Shown here one piece after another: positions 54,918 through 63,989 of a DNA stretch of 64,000 nt. This DNA comes from Sphingobacterium arenae (GTDB taxonomy: Bacteria; Bacteroidota; Bacteroidia; Sphingobacteriales; Sphingobacteriaceae). Made by a program: the position numbers and the translations under genes. The notes below the pieces were generated by a model. That model saw nothing but the letters and a program-made list of their open reading frames with translations. It did no database searches and had not been told where the DNA came from. The number at the start of each line of letters is the position of its first letter. The stretch's first letter is position 1. The stretch lies in assembly GCF_014692505.1 (NCBI RefSeq), contig NZ_JACNYK010000002.1, positions 806,001 to 870,000 of the forward strand. Reading direction: 5' to 3'.

Positions 54918-55859
54918 CTAGAGGTCAAAACCCATTACCTCCCTTTTCTTTTTTGTTTTAAAACGTTCGGGTACAACGTTTAAAATTTCATTTTTCAAAG
55001 CGTTCACCGCTTGCTTTCTCACAAAGTTCGACGTCGTAACTAAGCTGATTTCTCTAACAGGTTCTGGCATTTTGAAATATCTTACATGATTAAGTTGATC
55101 CTCATCATATCCCAAGATGCTCATTTCGGGCAATATAGTAATTCCACCATTGATGTCCACCATCCGTTTCAATGTTTCCACACTTCCCGTATTATACTCA
55201 AATGTTCCGTCGGCTGCTTGGTTATGTTTATAGTGACAGATATTTAACACTTGCCCTCGCATACAATGACCTTCATTAAGGAGCCATAATTTTTCATTAG
55301 CAATCTCATCAGCCGTGACTAGTTTCCTTTCATATAGCGAACTCTTTTCGGACACATATGCAACAAAAGTCTCATAGAATAATGGAGTCTCCTCTATTCC
55401 ATTCTCTTGTAATGGCGTAGAAAGCACTCCGCAATCTAAACGTCCCACTTTTAGTTCCTGAATAATTTTTTCCGTCGTGTATTCCCATATCTGCAATTTT
55501 AGTTGGGGATATTTATGTAGCATATTGGCCAACACGTCCGGAAGCAAATAGGGTGCTACTGTTGGGATAACGCCTAGCTTTAATTCGCCAGAAACCACAC
55601 CTCTTTCCTCTTGCAGCAATTCTTCTATTTTCTTGCTTTCATTCAATACTAAACGTGCCTGGCGGATGATCTTCTCCCCTATCTCCGTCGGTACTACCGG
55701 CTGCCTGCTTCGATCAAATATCTTCGCTCCTAACGATTCTTCCAGTTTCTGAATCTGCATACTCAAAGTAGGCTGTGTTACAAAGCAGTGCTCTGCTGCC
55801 GCAACAAAACTACGGAAAGAATCCACAGCTATAACATATTCCAATTGCACCAGTGTCAT
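54918..55859 (-). CDS. oxyR: Hydrogen-peroxide sensor OxyR (LysR family)
   Basis: A 313-residue LysR regulator: winged helix (about 1-60, with VAAAEHCFVTQPTLSMQIQKLE) and an effector domain with the OxyR hallmark cysteines Cys199 and Cys208 in NEGHCMRGQVLNICH, at the same numbers as in E. coli OxyR. These form the disulphide that switches peroxide genes. It is followed after 10 bp by the ClC gene, and is the best-supported regulator in the window. Confidence 0.93.
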   Translation of the reverse strand: MTLVQLEYVIAVDSFRSFVAAAEHCFVTQPTLSMQIQKLEESLGAKIFDRSRQPVVPTEIGEKIIRQARLVLNESKKIEELLQEERGVVSGELKLGVIPTVAPYLLPDVLANMLHKYPQLKLQIWEYTTEKIIQELKVGRLDCGVLSTPLQENGIEETPLFYETFVAYVSEKSSLYERKLVTADEIANEKLWLLNEGHCMRGQVLNICHYKHNQAADGTFEYNTGSVETLKRMVDINGGITILPEMSILGYDEDQLNHVRYFKMPEPVREISLVTTSNFVRKQAVNALKNEILNVVPERFKTKKKREVMGFDL

Positions 55860-55911
55860 TCTATCAATTTTAGCTATGCAAAGGTAGTCATTTCAAGTTC
55901 GAAGTCAGCAA

Positions 55912-57474
55912 TTAATGTAGCTCCAGTCGTTCGGTTTGTTGTATTGTTTTTCCCCGCAACCCTTCATAGCGTTTCTTCAACTCTTCCAACTTATCCGGGT
56001 TACTTTCCGCTAAGTTGATTTGCTCACCGACGTCCTCTTGTAGATTGTATAATTGATACCTATCCGAGTTTCCCAATTCTATATTCACCTGTTCGTTCAC
56101 AGCAGCTCCACGGTAAGGAGGAATCATCACCCAATGTCCATCACGCAAAAATGTGCGCGAATTAGCTTCCAAGATTAAGGTAGTGCGACCTTTATGGCTT
56201 TTACCTAAAAAAACATCCAGATAGTCTCGGCTGTCCGTTCCATCAACTTGTTGACCGGTCAGCTTTGCGAACGACGCAAGAAAATCTAATTGACACACGA
56301 CCGCATCGGATACCTGTGGTTCGATTGTGCCTTTCCAGTAAACAATGAAAGGTACACGTGGACCAGCTTCGTAAAGACTGTATTTACCTCCCCGCAGTGG
56401 GCCGGCCGGACGATGATTCCCCACACGCTCCACTGCATCATCGTAATAGCCGTCATTCAGCACAGGACCGTTATCACTAGTAAAGATAATCAGCGTATTT
56501 TCCAACACACTCTCTTCTTCCAAAGTCTTCAGGAATTCACCGAGACACCAGTCCGCTTCTACGATAACATCACCCCGCGGCCCCATATTCGTACGACCCA
56601 CAAAACGCGGATGTGGCGTACGCGGGACATGCGGCTGTTGCATCGCATAGTACAAAAAGAACGGTGCCGATTTGTGTTCACGTACAAACGACTGCGCTTT
56701 AGCCAAAAAGATATCCGCCATGTCTTCATCAATCCATTCTGCTTTTTCCCCACCTTTCATATAACCAATCCTTGAAATACCGTTTACAATACGCTGATTG
56801 TGCCCATGGTGCCATTTCATTTTTAGCAGTTCGGCATTGTCTAAGCCCGTAGGTTCACCCTCAAAGTTTTCTTCATAATTAACCTCCATCGGATCATCAT
56901 CCTCCAGACCTACAACACGGCCATTTTCAATATATACGGTAGGAACCCGGTCCTGCGTGGCTGCCATGATAAACGTCTCGTCGAAGCCCACTTCATTAGG
57001 TCCTGGAGTAATGTATTCGTTCCAGTTCACATCTCCCGAGCCCAATCCTAAGTGCCATTTGCCGACGATACCCGTATGATATCCCACCTCCCGTAACATC
57101 TTCGGAAGAGTCTGCTGTGCCGTATCTATCAATAAAGGCGCTGTGCCCGGCAATATCTTTGCATCGCTGTTACGCCAAGGGTAGACACCAGTCAACATAC
57201 CGAAACGACTCGGTGTGCAAGTAGAAGACGTCGCATAACCATTGGTAAAACGAATGCCTTCCTCAGCCAGTCTATCCATATTTGGTGTAAGAAGACTTTC
57301 CGCTCCATAAGCACCCATATCACCATACCCCAAATCGTCCATGTTAATAATTACGATGTTGGGCATACGGGGCACTGTGCTTTCCATGGCGGGGCCGCAA
57401 CGGGTAAAAAATGTTATGAACAGTCCTGCATATAAATGCATCACACGCTTCCGTTTATAAAGTCTATCTTTCAT
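55912..57474 (-). CDS. Secreted sulfatase (formylglycine type)
   Basis: A 520-residue sulfatase of the alkaline-phosphatase superfamily, acting on sulfate esters outside the cytoplasm. The N-terminal metal site NIVIINMDDLGYGDMGAYG (about 39-57) and the modification motif CTPSR (Cys86 to Arg90) are intact; Cys86 would be converted to formylglycine by a maturase that is not in the window. Further motifs are KWHLGLG (about 142) and FTSDNGPVLND. Two starts (57474 and 57441) precede the signal sequence. It is convergent with oxyR-ClC and divergent from the S46 peptidase. Confidence 0.92.
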   Translation of the reverse strand: MKDRLYKRKRVMHLYAGLFITFFTRCGPAMESTVPRMPNIVIINMDDLGYGDMGAYGAESLLTPNMDRLAEEGIRFTNGYATSSTCTPSRFGMLTGVYPWRNSDAKILPGTAPLLIDTAQQTLPKMLREVGYHTGIVGKWHLGLGSGDVNWNEYITPGPNEVGFDETFIMAATQDRVPTVYIENGRVVGLEDDDPMEVNYEENFEGEPTGLDNAELLKMKWHHGHNQRIVNGISRIGYMKGGEKAEWIDEDMADIFLAKAQSFVREHKSAPFFLYYAMQQPHVPRTPHPRFVGRTNMGPRGDVIVEADWCLGEFLKTLEEESVLENTLIIFTSDNGPVLNDGYYDDAVERVGNHRPAGPLRGGKYSLYEAGPRVPFIVYWKGTIEPQVSDAVVCQLDFLASFAKLTGQQVDGTDSRDYLDVFLGKSHKGRTTLILEANSRTFLRDGHWVMIPPYRGAAVNEQVNIELGNSDRYQLYNLQEDVGEQINLAESNPDKLEELKKRYEGLRGKTIQQTERLELH

Positions 57475-57480
57475 TATTTA

Positions 57481-57560
57481 TTTGTTTTGTTAGGCTCCCT
57501 ATGATGATTTAAAGGTAAGTTTATATCTGGAAATAATCAATTTGTTTTGCTTGGCCCCCT
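57481..57560. repeat. Two 20-bp direct repeats exactly 60 bp apart
   Basis: 57481-57500 and 57541-57560 match at 17 of 20 positions (TTTGTTTTG then GGC and CCCT). They lie in the divergent region of the sulfatase and S46 peptidase genes and may be regulator binding sites. Confidence 0.4.
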
Positions 57561-57593
57561 TTTATTGAATTATCTCAAATTGGAAATCTTTCT

Positions 57594-57601
57594 TAACTTT
57601 G
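57594..57601 (+). promoter_or_regulatory. Promoter -7 box for the S46 peptidase
   Basis: TAACTTTG, an exact TAnnTTTG match, 22 bp before the ATG. Confidence 0.5.
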
Positions 57602-57623
57602 AACAACACGAAACTAGAATTGC

Positions 57624-59792
57624 ATGATGAATATAAAATCAAAAGGCAGTCTGTTATGCTCCCTTTTATTGGGTATCAGCGTATTTAACTTTTCCGCATC
57701 CATTCCTGACGAGGGGATGTTTCCGCTTAGCGAACTCAACCGAGCAGGATTAAAAAAGGCGGGATTAAAAATATCGGAGAAAGACATCTATAATCCGGGG
57801 CAAATTGGATTAGTTGACGCGTTGGTCCAGGTAAGCGGCTGTTCGGGTTCTTTTGTATCTCCAAATGGTCTCATCATTACCAACCACCATTGTGCATTTA
57901 GTGCCGTGCAGCTAGCGAGTTCGCCCGAATTCAACTATTTAAAAAAGGGCTTTGTCGCACACACCTATGAACAGGAGATCGAAGCCGAAGGGTTAACCAT
58001 CCGGATTACCGAATCCTACGAAGATGTATCAGAAGAGATTTTAAGCGCGGTAGCTTCTATTAGCGATCCAGCAGAACGCATCAACATGATCAGTAAAAAG
58101 CGGTCTGAAATTGCGAAGAGAGCGGAAGAGAAGGATCCCACTATTAAGGCAGAAGTATCCGAGATGTTTATCGGCAAAAGCTATGTGCTCTTCCGTTACA
58201 AAACAATCGAAGACGTACGCCTGGTTTATGTCCCCAGACAAGATATCGGCGAATTCGGAGGTGAAACAGACAACTGGGTTTGGCCACGCCATACCGGTGA
58301 CTTTTCTTTTTTACGGGCTTATGTAGCACCAGACGGATCGTCAGCGAAATATGCGAAAGAGAACGTGCCCTACCAACCTAAAAAACACCTTAAAGTGAAC
58401 CCAAAGGGTGTCAATGAAAATGATTTTGTTTTCATCTTAGGATATCCCGGCAGAACATTTAGACATCGACCGGCACAATACATTGAATACCAACAAAAGT
58501 TTTTATTGCCTTATACGTCCGAACTCTATGATTTTCAAAACCAGCAAATGTTTGCAGTGGGAAAAGAAAATCCGAAAATGGAATTGGCGCTGGCAACACG
58601 CATCAAACGAAATGCGAACGTCATGAAAAATTATCGCGGTAAACTGAAAGGGCTTCAGAATCTGGATTTAGTGGGTGACAAACGAAAGGAAGACGAAACA
58701 TTGACAAAATTCATTGCAAGCAAACCCGATCTCCAAGCGAAATACGGTACGTTGATGACTGATATTGACAAGCATTATCAAGCGGTATTTGAACTAGCAC
58801 CTAAGGAACTTTGGTTCAATAATATCTATAGCAGTATGTCCCTACTTCGGATAGCATACACTGTACAAGATTTTAAAGAAGCTATTCTGAAGCAAAACGG
58901 CCTTAAAGCACAAGAAGAGGTGTTCGCGCTCAACATCAATCAATTAAAAGATTATCTTGATAACATCTACGGAAGCTACCACCTTACGGCCGATAAAAAT
59001 ATAGGTCGTCGCATGTTTGAGGACGCTTATCAGTTGGACGGCCCGAACCAGCTAGACTACTTTGCCAAGAAAAACTTTACTAATAAAGCGGAGGCCGGCG
59101 ATTATATTGTTACAGCCTTAGACAGATCCAAACTTAACAGTAAAGAGGCGCTCTACGATACGATATTAAAAGACATCCAGTCCTTAAAGAACTATAGCGA
59201 TGATCTACTGATAACCTCAAAGGAATTGGACAGTGAACGGGAAATATTCAATGCCGAGCAAAAGCGACGTGAGGGCATGTTGAACAGACTTATGGGAGAT
59301 TACGTAGCCGTTAAAGAACAATACCAAGCAAAAAACTTTATTCCGGACGCAAACTCCACGCTACGCCTTACCTTCGGAAACATTAAAGGATATAGTCCAG
59401 CTGACGCAACCTATATGAGTCCGTTTACAACAATAAAAGGGCTTATAGAAAAAGGAAATTCAGGATTGCCCGAATATGAATATCCGGAAAGCATAAAAAC
59501 GGCTTGGTTAGAAAAAAACTTTGGTGCGTACATAAAGAACGACCTTAATGACGTTCCGGTAAATATCCTCTATAATATGGATACGACTGGTGGAAACTCA
59601 GGTTCACCCATTATGAATGCACATGGCGAGTTAATTGGTGTCAATTTTGACCGTGCCTATGATGCGACCATAAACGATTTTGCCTGGAGCGAAGATTATA
59701 GCCGTTCCATCGGTGTGGATATTCGTTACGTATTGTGGATAGCCGACAAAATCGACAATGCACAATTTATTTTAAAGGAAATGGGGATTTAG
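57624..59792 (+). CDS. S46-family dipeptidyl-peptidase, DPP11-like (Asp/Glu at P1)
   Basis: Periplasmic serine exopeptidase that releases dipeptides. The 722 residues have a signal peptide (about 1-26), the catalytic His in ITNHHCAF (about 90), Asp in GGETDNWVWPRHTGD and Ser659 in TTGGNSGSP. The residue 18 after the Ser is Arg677 in NFDR; in Porphyromonas gingivalis DPP11 the same spacing (Ser655, Arg673) gives acidic specificity, whereas DPP7 has Gly. It therefore probably prefers Asp/Glu at P1. It overlaps the convergent permease gene by 4 bp. Confidence 0.92.
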   Translation: MMNIKSKGSLLCSLLLGISVFNFSASIPDEGMFPLSELNRAGLKKAGLKISEKDIYNPGQIGLVDALVQVSGCSGSFVSPNGLIITNHHCAFSAVQLASSPEFNYLKKGFVAHTYEQEIEAEGLTIRITESYEDVSEEILSAVASISDPAERINMISKKRSEIAKRAEEKDPTIKAEVSEMFIGKSYVLFRYKTIEDVRLVYVPRQDIGEFGGETDNWVWPRHTGDFSFLRAYVAPDGSSAKYAKENVPYQPKKHLKVNPKGVNENDFVFILGYPGRTFRHRPAQYIEYQQKFLLPYTSELYDFQNQQMFAVGKENPKMELALATRIKRNANVMKNYRGKLKGLQNLDLVGDKRKEDETLTKFIASKPDLQAKYGTLMTDIDKHYQAVFELAPKELWFNNIYSSMSLLRIAYTVQDFKEAILKQNGLKAQEEVFALNINQLKDYLDNIYGSYHLTADKNIGRRMFEDAYQLDGPNQLDYFAKKNFTNKAEAGDYIVTALDRSKLNSKEALYDTILKDIQSLKNYSDDLLITSKELDSEREIFNAEQKRREGMLNRLMGDYVAVKEQYQAKNFIPDANSTLRLTFGNIKGYSPADATYMSPFTTIKGLIEKGNSGLPEYEYPESIKTAWLEKNFGAYIKNDLNDVPVNILYNMDTTGGNSGSPIMNAHGELIGVNFDRAYDATINDFAWSEDYSRSIGVDIRYVLWIADKIDNAQFILKEMGI

Positions 59793-60943
59793 CGACGAGC
59801 CACCTTCCGTATCTTCACGGCCAATACCACTGTGGCAATAATAAAACACACCACAGCAATAATAGTCATCGCTATCAAACCGCTATAGGTATGATAGTTT
59901 TCTCCGTGCTGGATAAACATAACCCTAAAAATGCGTAAATAGTGGGTGGACGGAATAACATCCGCAATAAGCTGCACCCAAGCCGGCATCAAACTAGACG
60001 GCCAGGTGAAACCACTTAAAATAAATGCCGGTGTTGCGATAACCATCAATATTTCCGTTGCTTTCAATTGAGATGGCAAAACGATACTCACCAAAACACC
60101 GATAAAACATACGGCCAACATAAACACGAATGTACATAACACAAACCACCAAAAGTCAGCATGCAGCGGCATCTCATACCATTTTCCAAATCCCCAATAC
60201 AATATCAATATACCAATGGACATGAGGATATAAGGAATAATTTTGACAAAGATAAGTCCCACTGGATTCCGCATTCTCTGCGCTAATTCCTCAAAGGTGC
60301 CGTTTTCAAATTCGGAGGAAAAGGATAGTGCCAGTCCCAGAAGGAGCACCTGTTGCAATACGATAATCAGCACACCTGGCAGCATGAAATACAGGTAGTT
60401 CCCACTTCGGATATTCTGCCTGACCATGGTGGTTTTGAAAGGTTCGTATTGTTCGGCTGCAATCTTGGCAGGAACTCCTTGCTTCATCTGCGTCTCTATT
60501 TGTACGCCCGCTTTTAGCGTCATCGCACAAACATTCACCGCCATGGCAGCTGTATTGGAAGTCAGCGTGTTAGAACCATCCACAAAAACGGTGACTTCCG
60601 GAACCCGCTTTTGCTGGACACCTGCGGCAAAGCCTTTAGGGATATGCACAATAACCGTTGCGTCATGTTCAATAGCAATCTCCTTTGAATCAAACAGCGA
60701 TGGCAGCATACGCACCACCTTGATGCTTTCGTTGTCGTTCATCATGTCCACAAAAGTAGCGCTCATTGGACTATTGTCCTCATCGACAACAATAATCGGC
60801 ATTTCCGTCACTTTCCCTTGTTGATACACATGCCCTATCAATACACCATAGAGAATCGGTGCACCGATAAAGAGCATCATCAGCACGCTGTTGTTGAAAA
60901 AGAGCTTAAACTCGCGTTGAATAAGTTCGATAATTTTTTTCAC
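59789..60943 (-). CDS. ABC-2 type transporter permease
   Basis: A 384-residue membrane protein of the YhhJ/YbhR class: N-terminal helix (about 19-40), a large periplasmic domain (about 45-185) and five or six C-terminal helices (from about 190). The start is GTG at 60943, 13 bp after the HlyD gene. The matching ABC ATPase gene, normally next to the permease, is not in the window. It is the third gene of the TolC-HlyD-permease operon. Confidence 0.85.
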   Translation of the reverse strand: MKKIIELIQREFKLFFNNSVLMMLFIGAPILYGVLIGHVYQQGKVTEMPIIVVDEDNSPMSATFVDMMNDNESIKVVRMLPSLFDSKEIAIEHDATVIVHIPKGFAAGVQQKRVPEVTVFVDGSNTLTSNTAAMAVNVCAMTLKAGVQIETQMKQGVPAKIAAEQYEPFKTTMVRQNIRSGNYLYFMLPGVLIIVLQQVLLLGLALSFSSEFENGTFEELAQRMRNPVGLIFVKIIPYILMSIGILILYWGFGKWYEMPLHADFWWFVLCTFVFMLAVCFIGVLVSIVLPSQLKATEILMVIATPAFILSGFTWPSSLMPAWVQLIADVIPSTHYLRIFRVMFIQHGENYHTYSGLIAMTIIAVVCFIIATVVLAVKIRKVARR

Positions 60944-60956
60944 GTTCTAATCCTTT

Positions 60957-61913
60957 CTATGGTGCTTGAAGAACAACCAGTGTCTTTGTTAACAAATCAC
61001 TCACCTCTGCATGATCTTGAGGCATTACTTTAACCTCGAATACAGTGAGTTGGTTATCGTAGTCGGGATAAGCCGTAGAAATATTCGCATACGAGCTCAA
61101 TGCTTTCATCGCAACTACCCTACCTTTGATTTCTTTATTATCCAAATAAGGTATATGCAGCGTAACCGCAGTTCCTCTATTTAATTTACCAACCCTATTT
61201 TCCGGTACTGTAAATCGAAAATAAGTCGTATTATTAATATAACCATTGATAACTGCGTATCCAGCAGTGGCGAGTTCCCCAACGTTTAAATTAACAGTCT
61301 CTACGCTCATATCCTGCGGAGCGATAAGGTATTTTTCCCGTGCGGCTATCTTAACCTCCGATACCGCCCCTAAAGCACGCTCTTTCTGACCTAATGCCAT
61401 AACCTGCTGTTCGTAACGAGCACCATTCCGCGCCTCTTCTATTTCAGCTTGCGCGGCAAGGTATTGATTTTTCGCTCCTTGGTATTTGGCGTACGTTTCA
61501 TCATATTGTTGCGGCGACACTAAACTGTCGCGCAATAAGTTTTTCAAACGATTGATAGATTTCTCGGCGAATTCATATTGCTCTTTGAGTCCGTCTACCT
61601 TAGCCTGCAATTGTACCAATTGCCCACGTGTAGCACCTTTTGTCGCCATATTATATTGTGCTTCGGCAGATTGTAGAGCTCCTTGTGCCTGCTCTGCTTT
61701 TGCATCTACTTCGGGTATATCCAATATCACCAACGTATCTCCTGCATGCACAAAATCTCCCTCTTGAACACGTATTTCCGCAACCTTTCCGGGAACTTTT
61801 GTCACAACCGTTATTTGTTCACGTTCTACTTTTCCTTCCAAAGGCTTCTCCCGAACTTCATTTTTACAAGCAAAAAATAAGAAAGCCAAAGGTATAAGGT
61901 ATAACTGTTTCAT
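60957..61913 (-). CDS. HlyD-family efflux adaptor lipoprotein
   Basis: A 318-residue periplasmic adaptor with a lipoprotein signal (FFAC, Cys16), a lipoyl-like start (TKVPGKVAEIRVQEGDFVHAGDTLV, about 38-62), a helical hairpin (about 70-180) and a beta-barrel C-terminal part. It joins the inner-membrane ABC-2 permease to the TolC channel. It is 2 bp after the TolC gene. Confidence 0.9.
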   Translation of the reverse strand: MKQLYLIPLAFLFFACKNEVREKPLEGKVEREQITVVTKVPGKVAEIRVQEGDFVHAGDTLVILDIPEVDAKAEQAQGALQSAEAQYNMATKGATRGQLVQLQAKVDGLKEQYEFAEKSINRLKNLLRDSLVSPQQYDETYAKYQGAKNQYLAAQAEIEEARNGARYEQQVMALGQKERALGAVSEVKIAAREKYLIAPQDMSVETVNLNVGELATAGYAVINGYINNTTYFRFTVPENRVGKLNRGTAVTLHIPYLDNKEIKGRVVAMKALSSYANISTAYPDYDNQLTVFEVKVMPQDHAEVSDLLTKTLVVLQAP

Positions 61914-61915
61914 TT

Positions 61916-63304
61916 CTATTCGTATATGGTTTGTAATAGTTTTCCTGATGTATGTAATAATTCCAATGCCACGGCGCGCTGTTGCAAGACATGGCTATAA
62001 AAATTAAGATGGACTTTATACCATTCATTTTCGGTTGCCAACAGTTCCGTTACATCAATCAAGCCAGCTTCATATTGCTTCGAAGCCATCTCCAAATTAT
62101 TTTGGGCAACTTTTACCTGCTGGTCACCTACTTTCAATTTTTGATTGCTAGTGGTATAACTCACTTTGTTTTTATCCAGCAACAGATTTAATTTTTCCGT
62201 TGCGTCCAGAAGCTTCGTTTCATTGATGGCTTGATCTAATTGTACTTGCTTTACTTTATTTCGATGCTCCCCACCCTTAAAGATATCCCACCGCAACCCT
62301 ACGCCAACCATCAAGTTAGGCCTGCCTCTTAAATGATTGGTAGAAAGGTCGATATCGCCTACTATCGGTTTATCTTTAATTGTTAAATTCGTATTATGAA
62401 GATTCAAATAGCTTGCCGAGCCAAATGCAAACACAGTGGGCAACGAAGCCCCTTTTTCCTTTTTATACAAGTACGCATAAGCTTTGGATGATGCATCCAA
62501 TGCCTTTAATTCGGATCGTTCTTCCACGCCAGTTGGAACATCCGATAAATAGATGGGTGAAAGGTTATACAGTACCTCCTCCACCACGGATGCAGATAAA
62601 TCTGTTTCCTGTTGTATTTTTTTGACCAATAACGCTCTATTACCCGCTAACTCGACTTTCTTTTCTTCCAGCTCTAATAGGGCGAGTTTTAGTTTGTCAC
62701 GGTCGTACGGAATAGCCAAACCATTTTCGATGGCCTTGTTCACTTTCTCCTGCTCTTTTTTCAGTCTCCGCTCCGAATCTACAATCAATTTATCCACCTC
62801 GTTCAACAACATGAGTTGATCGAACGTGGCCGTAATTTCCTTCGCCATTCCCTCTTTTCCCGCTTCGGCTAAATAGCCTTGTGCCCTTGCCTTCTCTTGT
62901 AGTGCCCGTTCGCCATTGGGAATCTGCAATCCGGAAAAAATAACCTGTCTGATGGACACACCTGCATACGCAGCTTGCGAGCGGAGGTTGAAGTCCGTTG
63001 CGCCCTCAAATAGTCCCAGATTTAATACTGGCAGGTTCAATGTAGGAATGTCTAAGCTTCCATTGTTGTACATAAAGCCATACAAACCCGTTGCTGATAC
63101 ATGTGGTAGCTTATTAGCTTTCACTCCCTCCGCCTCCAGGTTGGCTTTATCTATTTCGTAGTTTTTGAGTCTCAAACCCTTATTGGTCTGAAACGACTGT
63201 TGAATAATTTCTTTTACTTTTGGATCTATGATGGATTGTGCTCGCCCCACTTGCTGGAAGATCACACCAAACATAATCAAGATACATCCCCATTTATTGC
63301 TCAT
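61916..63304 (-). CDS. TolC-family outer-membrane channel
   Basis: A 462-residue outer-membrane efflux protein: signal peptide (cut near GRA-QS), helical hairpins (for example VDKLIVDSERRLKKEQEKVN and NNLEMASKQYEAGLIDVTEL) and strands typical of TolC. It is the first gene of the TolC-HlyD-permease operon, whose promoter region contains a 20-bp palindrome. Confidence 0.9.
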   Translation of the reverse strand: MSNKWGCILIMFGVIFQQVGRAQSIIDPKVKEIIQQSFQTNKGLRLKNYEIDKANLEAEGVKANKLPHVSATGLYGFMYNNGSLDIPTLNLPVLNLGLFEGATDFNLRSQAAYAGVSIRQVIFSGLQIPNGERALQEKARAQGYLAEAGKEGMAKEITATFDQLMLLNEVDKLIVDSERRLKKEQEKVNKAIENGLAIPYDRDKLKLALLELEEKKVELAGNRALLVKKIQQETDLSASVVEEVLYNLSPIYLSDVPTGVEERSELKALDASSKAYAYLYKKEKGASLPTVFAFGSASYLNLHNTNLTIKDKPIVGDIDLSTNHLRGRPNLMVGVGLRWDIFKGGEHRNKVKQVQLDQAINETKLLDATEKLNLLLDKNKVSYTTSNQKLKVGDQQVKVAQNNLEMASKQYEAGLIDVTELLATENEWYKVHLNFYSHVLQQRAVALELLHTSGKLLQTIYE

Positions 63305-63331
63305 AACATCTATTTATATTGCCAAACAAAT

Positions 63332-63373
63332 ATCCGGTTAATACGGATTACTATTTTTAAGATATCTTAAAAA
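63332..63373. promoter_or_regulatory. Operator-like palindromes in front of the TolC operon
   Basis: TTTTTAAGATATCTTAAAAA (63354-63373) is a perfect 20-bp palindrome, and ATCCG/CGGAT (63332-63348) a second inverted repeat. They lie in the 93 bp between the Crp/Fnr gene and the TolC gene. They lack GC content for a terminator and resemble sites for a dimeric regulator. Confidence 0.45.
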
Positions 63374-63397
63374 AACAACATGGTATATACGAACAGG

Positions 63398-63958
63398 TTA
63401 TCGTTGTGCTCTAATAACGCTCAATGTTTGTTGAGAAATCCCCAAATAAGAAGCGACATCCCCAAGTGGTGCCCGTAAAAGTATATCGGGATGCTGTTCC
63501 ATTAATTTATGGTAGCGTTCTTGTGCTGTTTCAAATTGCAGACTCTGTAGTCGGGTAGAAAAGCCCATCAACGCCTGTAACAATATAGTTTGTATGAGTC
63601 TATTCATAGGTATGGAATGAGATGCAAGCTTCTCTATTGCATCAAAAGGGATAAGCGTAATAATCGAAGGTTCTAATGCCTCCATACCATACATCGACTT
63701 CCTGTGATAGAACACACTCTCTGTACCTGCAGCAAAAGTTTGTTCTGAAAAAAAATAATGTGTAATATTCTTGTTCGATTTATGATAAAACATCCGGACA
63801 AAGCCCTGCTCTATAAAAAATACACTCCGCGAGTAGTGGCCAGCATCTAAAATAACATCTTTTTTCGCATAGGTTTTTGTTATAGCAACACGTTCAACCT
63901 GCTTTAACAAGTCGTCCGTCAAACCGAATGTTGTCTTTAAATAGGGAATCAGCTGCAT
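63398..63958 (-). CDS. Crp/Fnr-family transcriptional regulator
   Basis: A 186-residue regulator with a cyclic-nucleotide-binding-like domain (YAKKDVILDAGHYSRSVFFIEQGFVRMFYHKSNKNITHYFFSEQTF compressed over about 30-75) and a C-terminal helix-turn-helix (LGDVASYLGISQQTLSVIRAQR). The canonical ligand-binding Arg/Glu pair is not evident. It is 93 bp upstream of the TolC operon on the same strand, so it is likely its regulator. Confidence 0.85.
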   Translation of the reverse strand: MQLIPYLKTTFGLTDDLLKQVERVAITKTYAKKDVILDAGHYSRSVFFIEQGFVRMFYHKSNKNITHYFFSEQTFAAGTESVFYHRKSMYGMEALEPSIITLIPFDAIEKLASHSIPMNRLIQTILLQALMGFSTRLQSLQFETAQERYHKLMEQHPDILLRAPLGDVASYLGISQQTLSVIRAQR

Positions 63959-63971
63959 TCCCTAAAATAAG

Positions 63972-63989
63972 ACTTTTTATGTAAAAAGT
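63972..63989. promoter_or_regulatory. Palindrome upstream of the Crp/Fnr gene
   Basis: ACTTTTTA - TG - TAAAAAGT, perfect 8-bp arms, 13 bp before the start of the Crp/Fnr gene. Candidate autoregulatory site. Confidence 0.4.
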
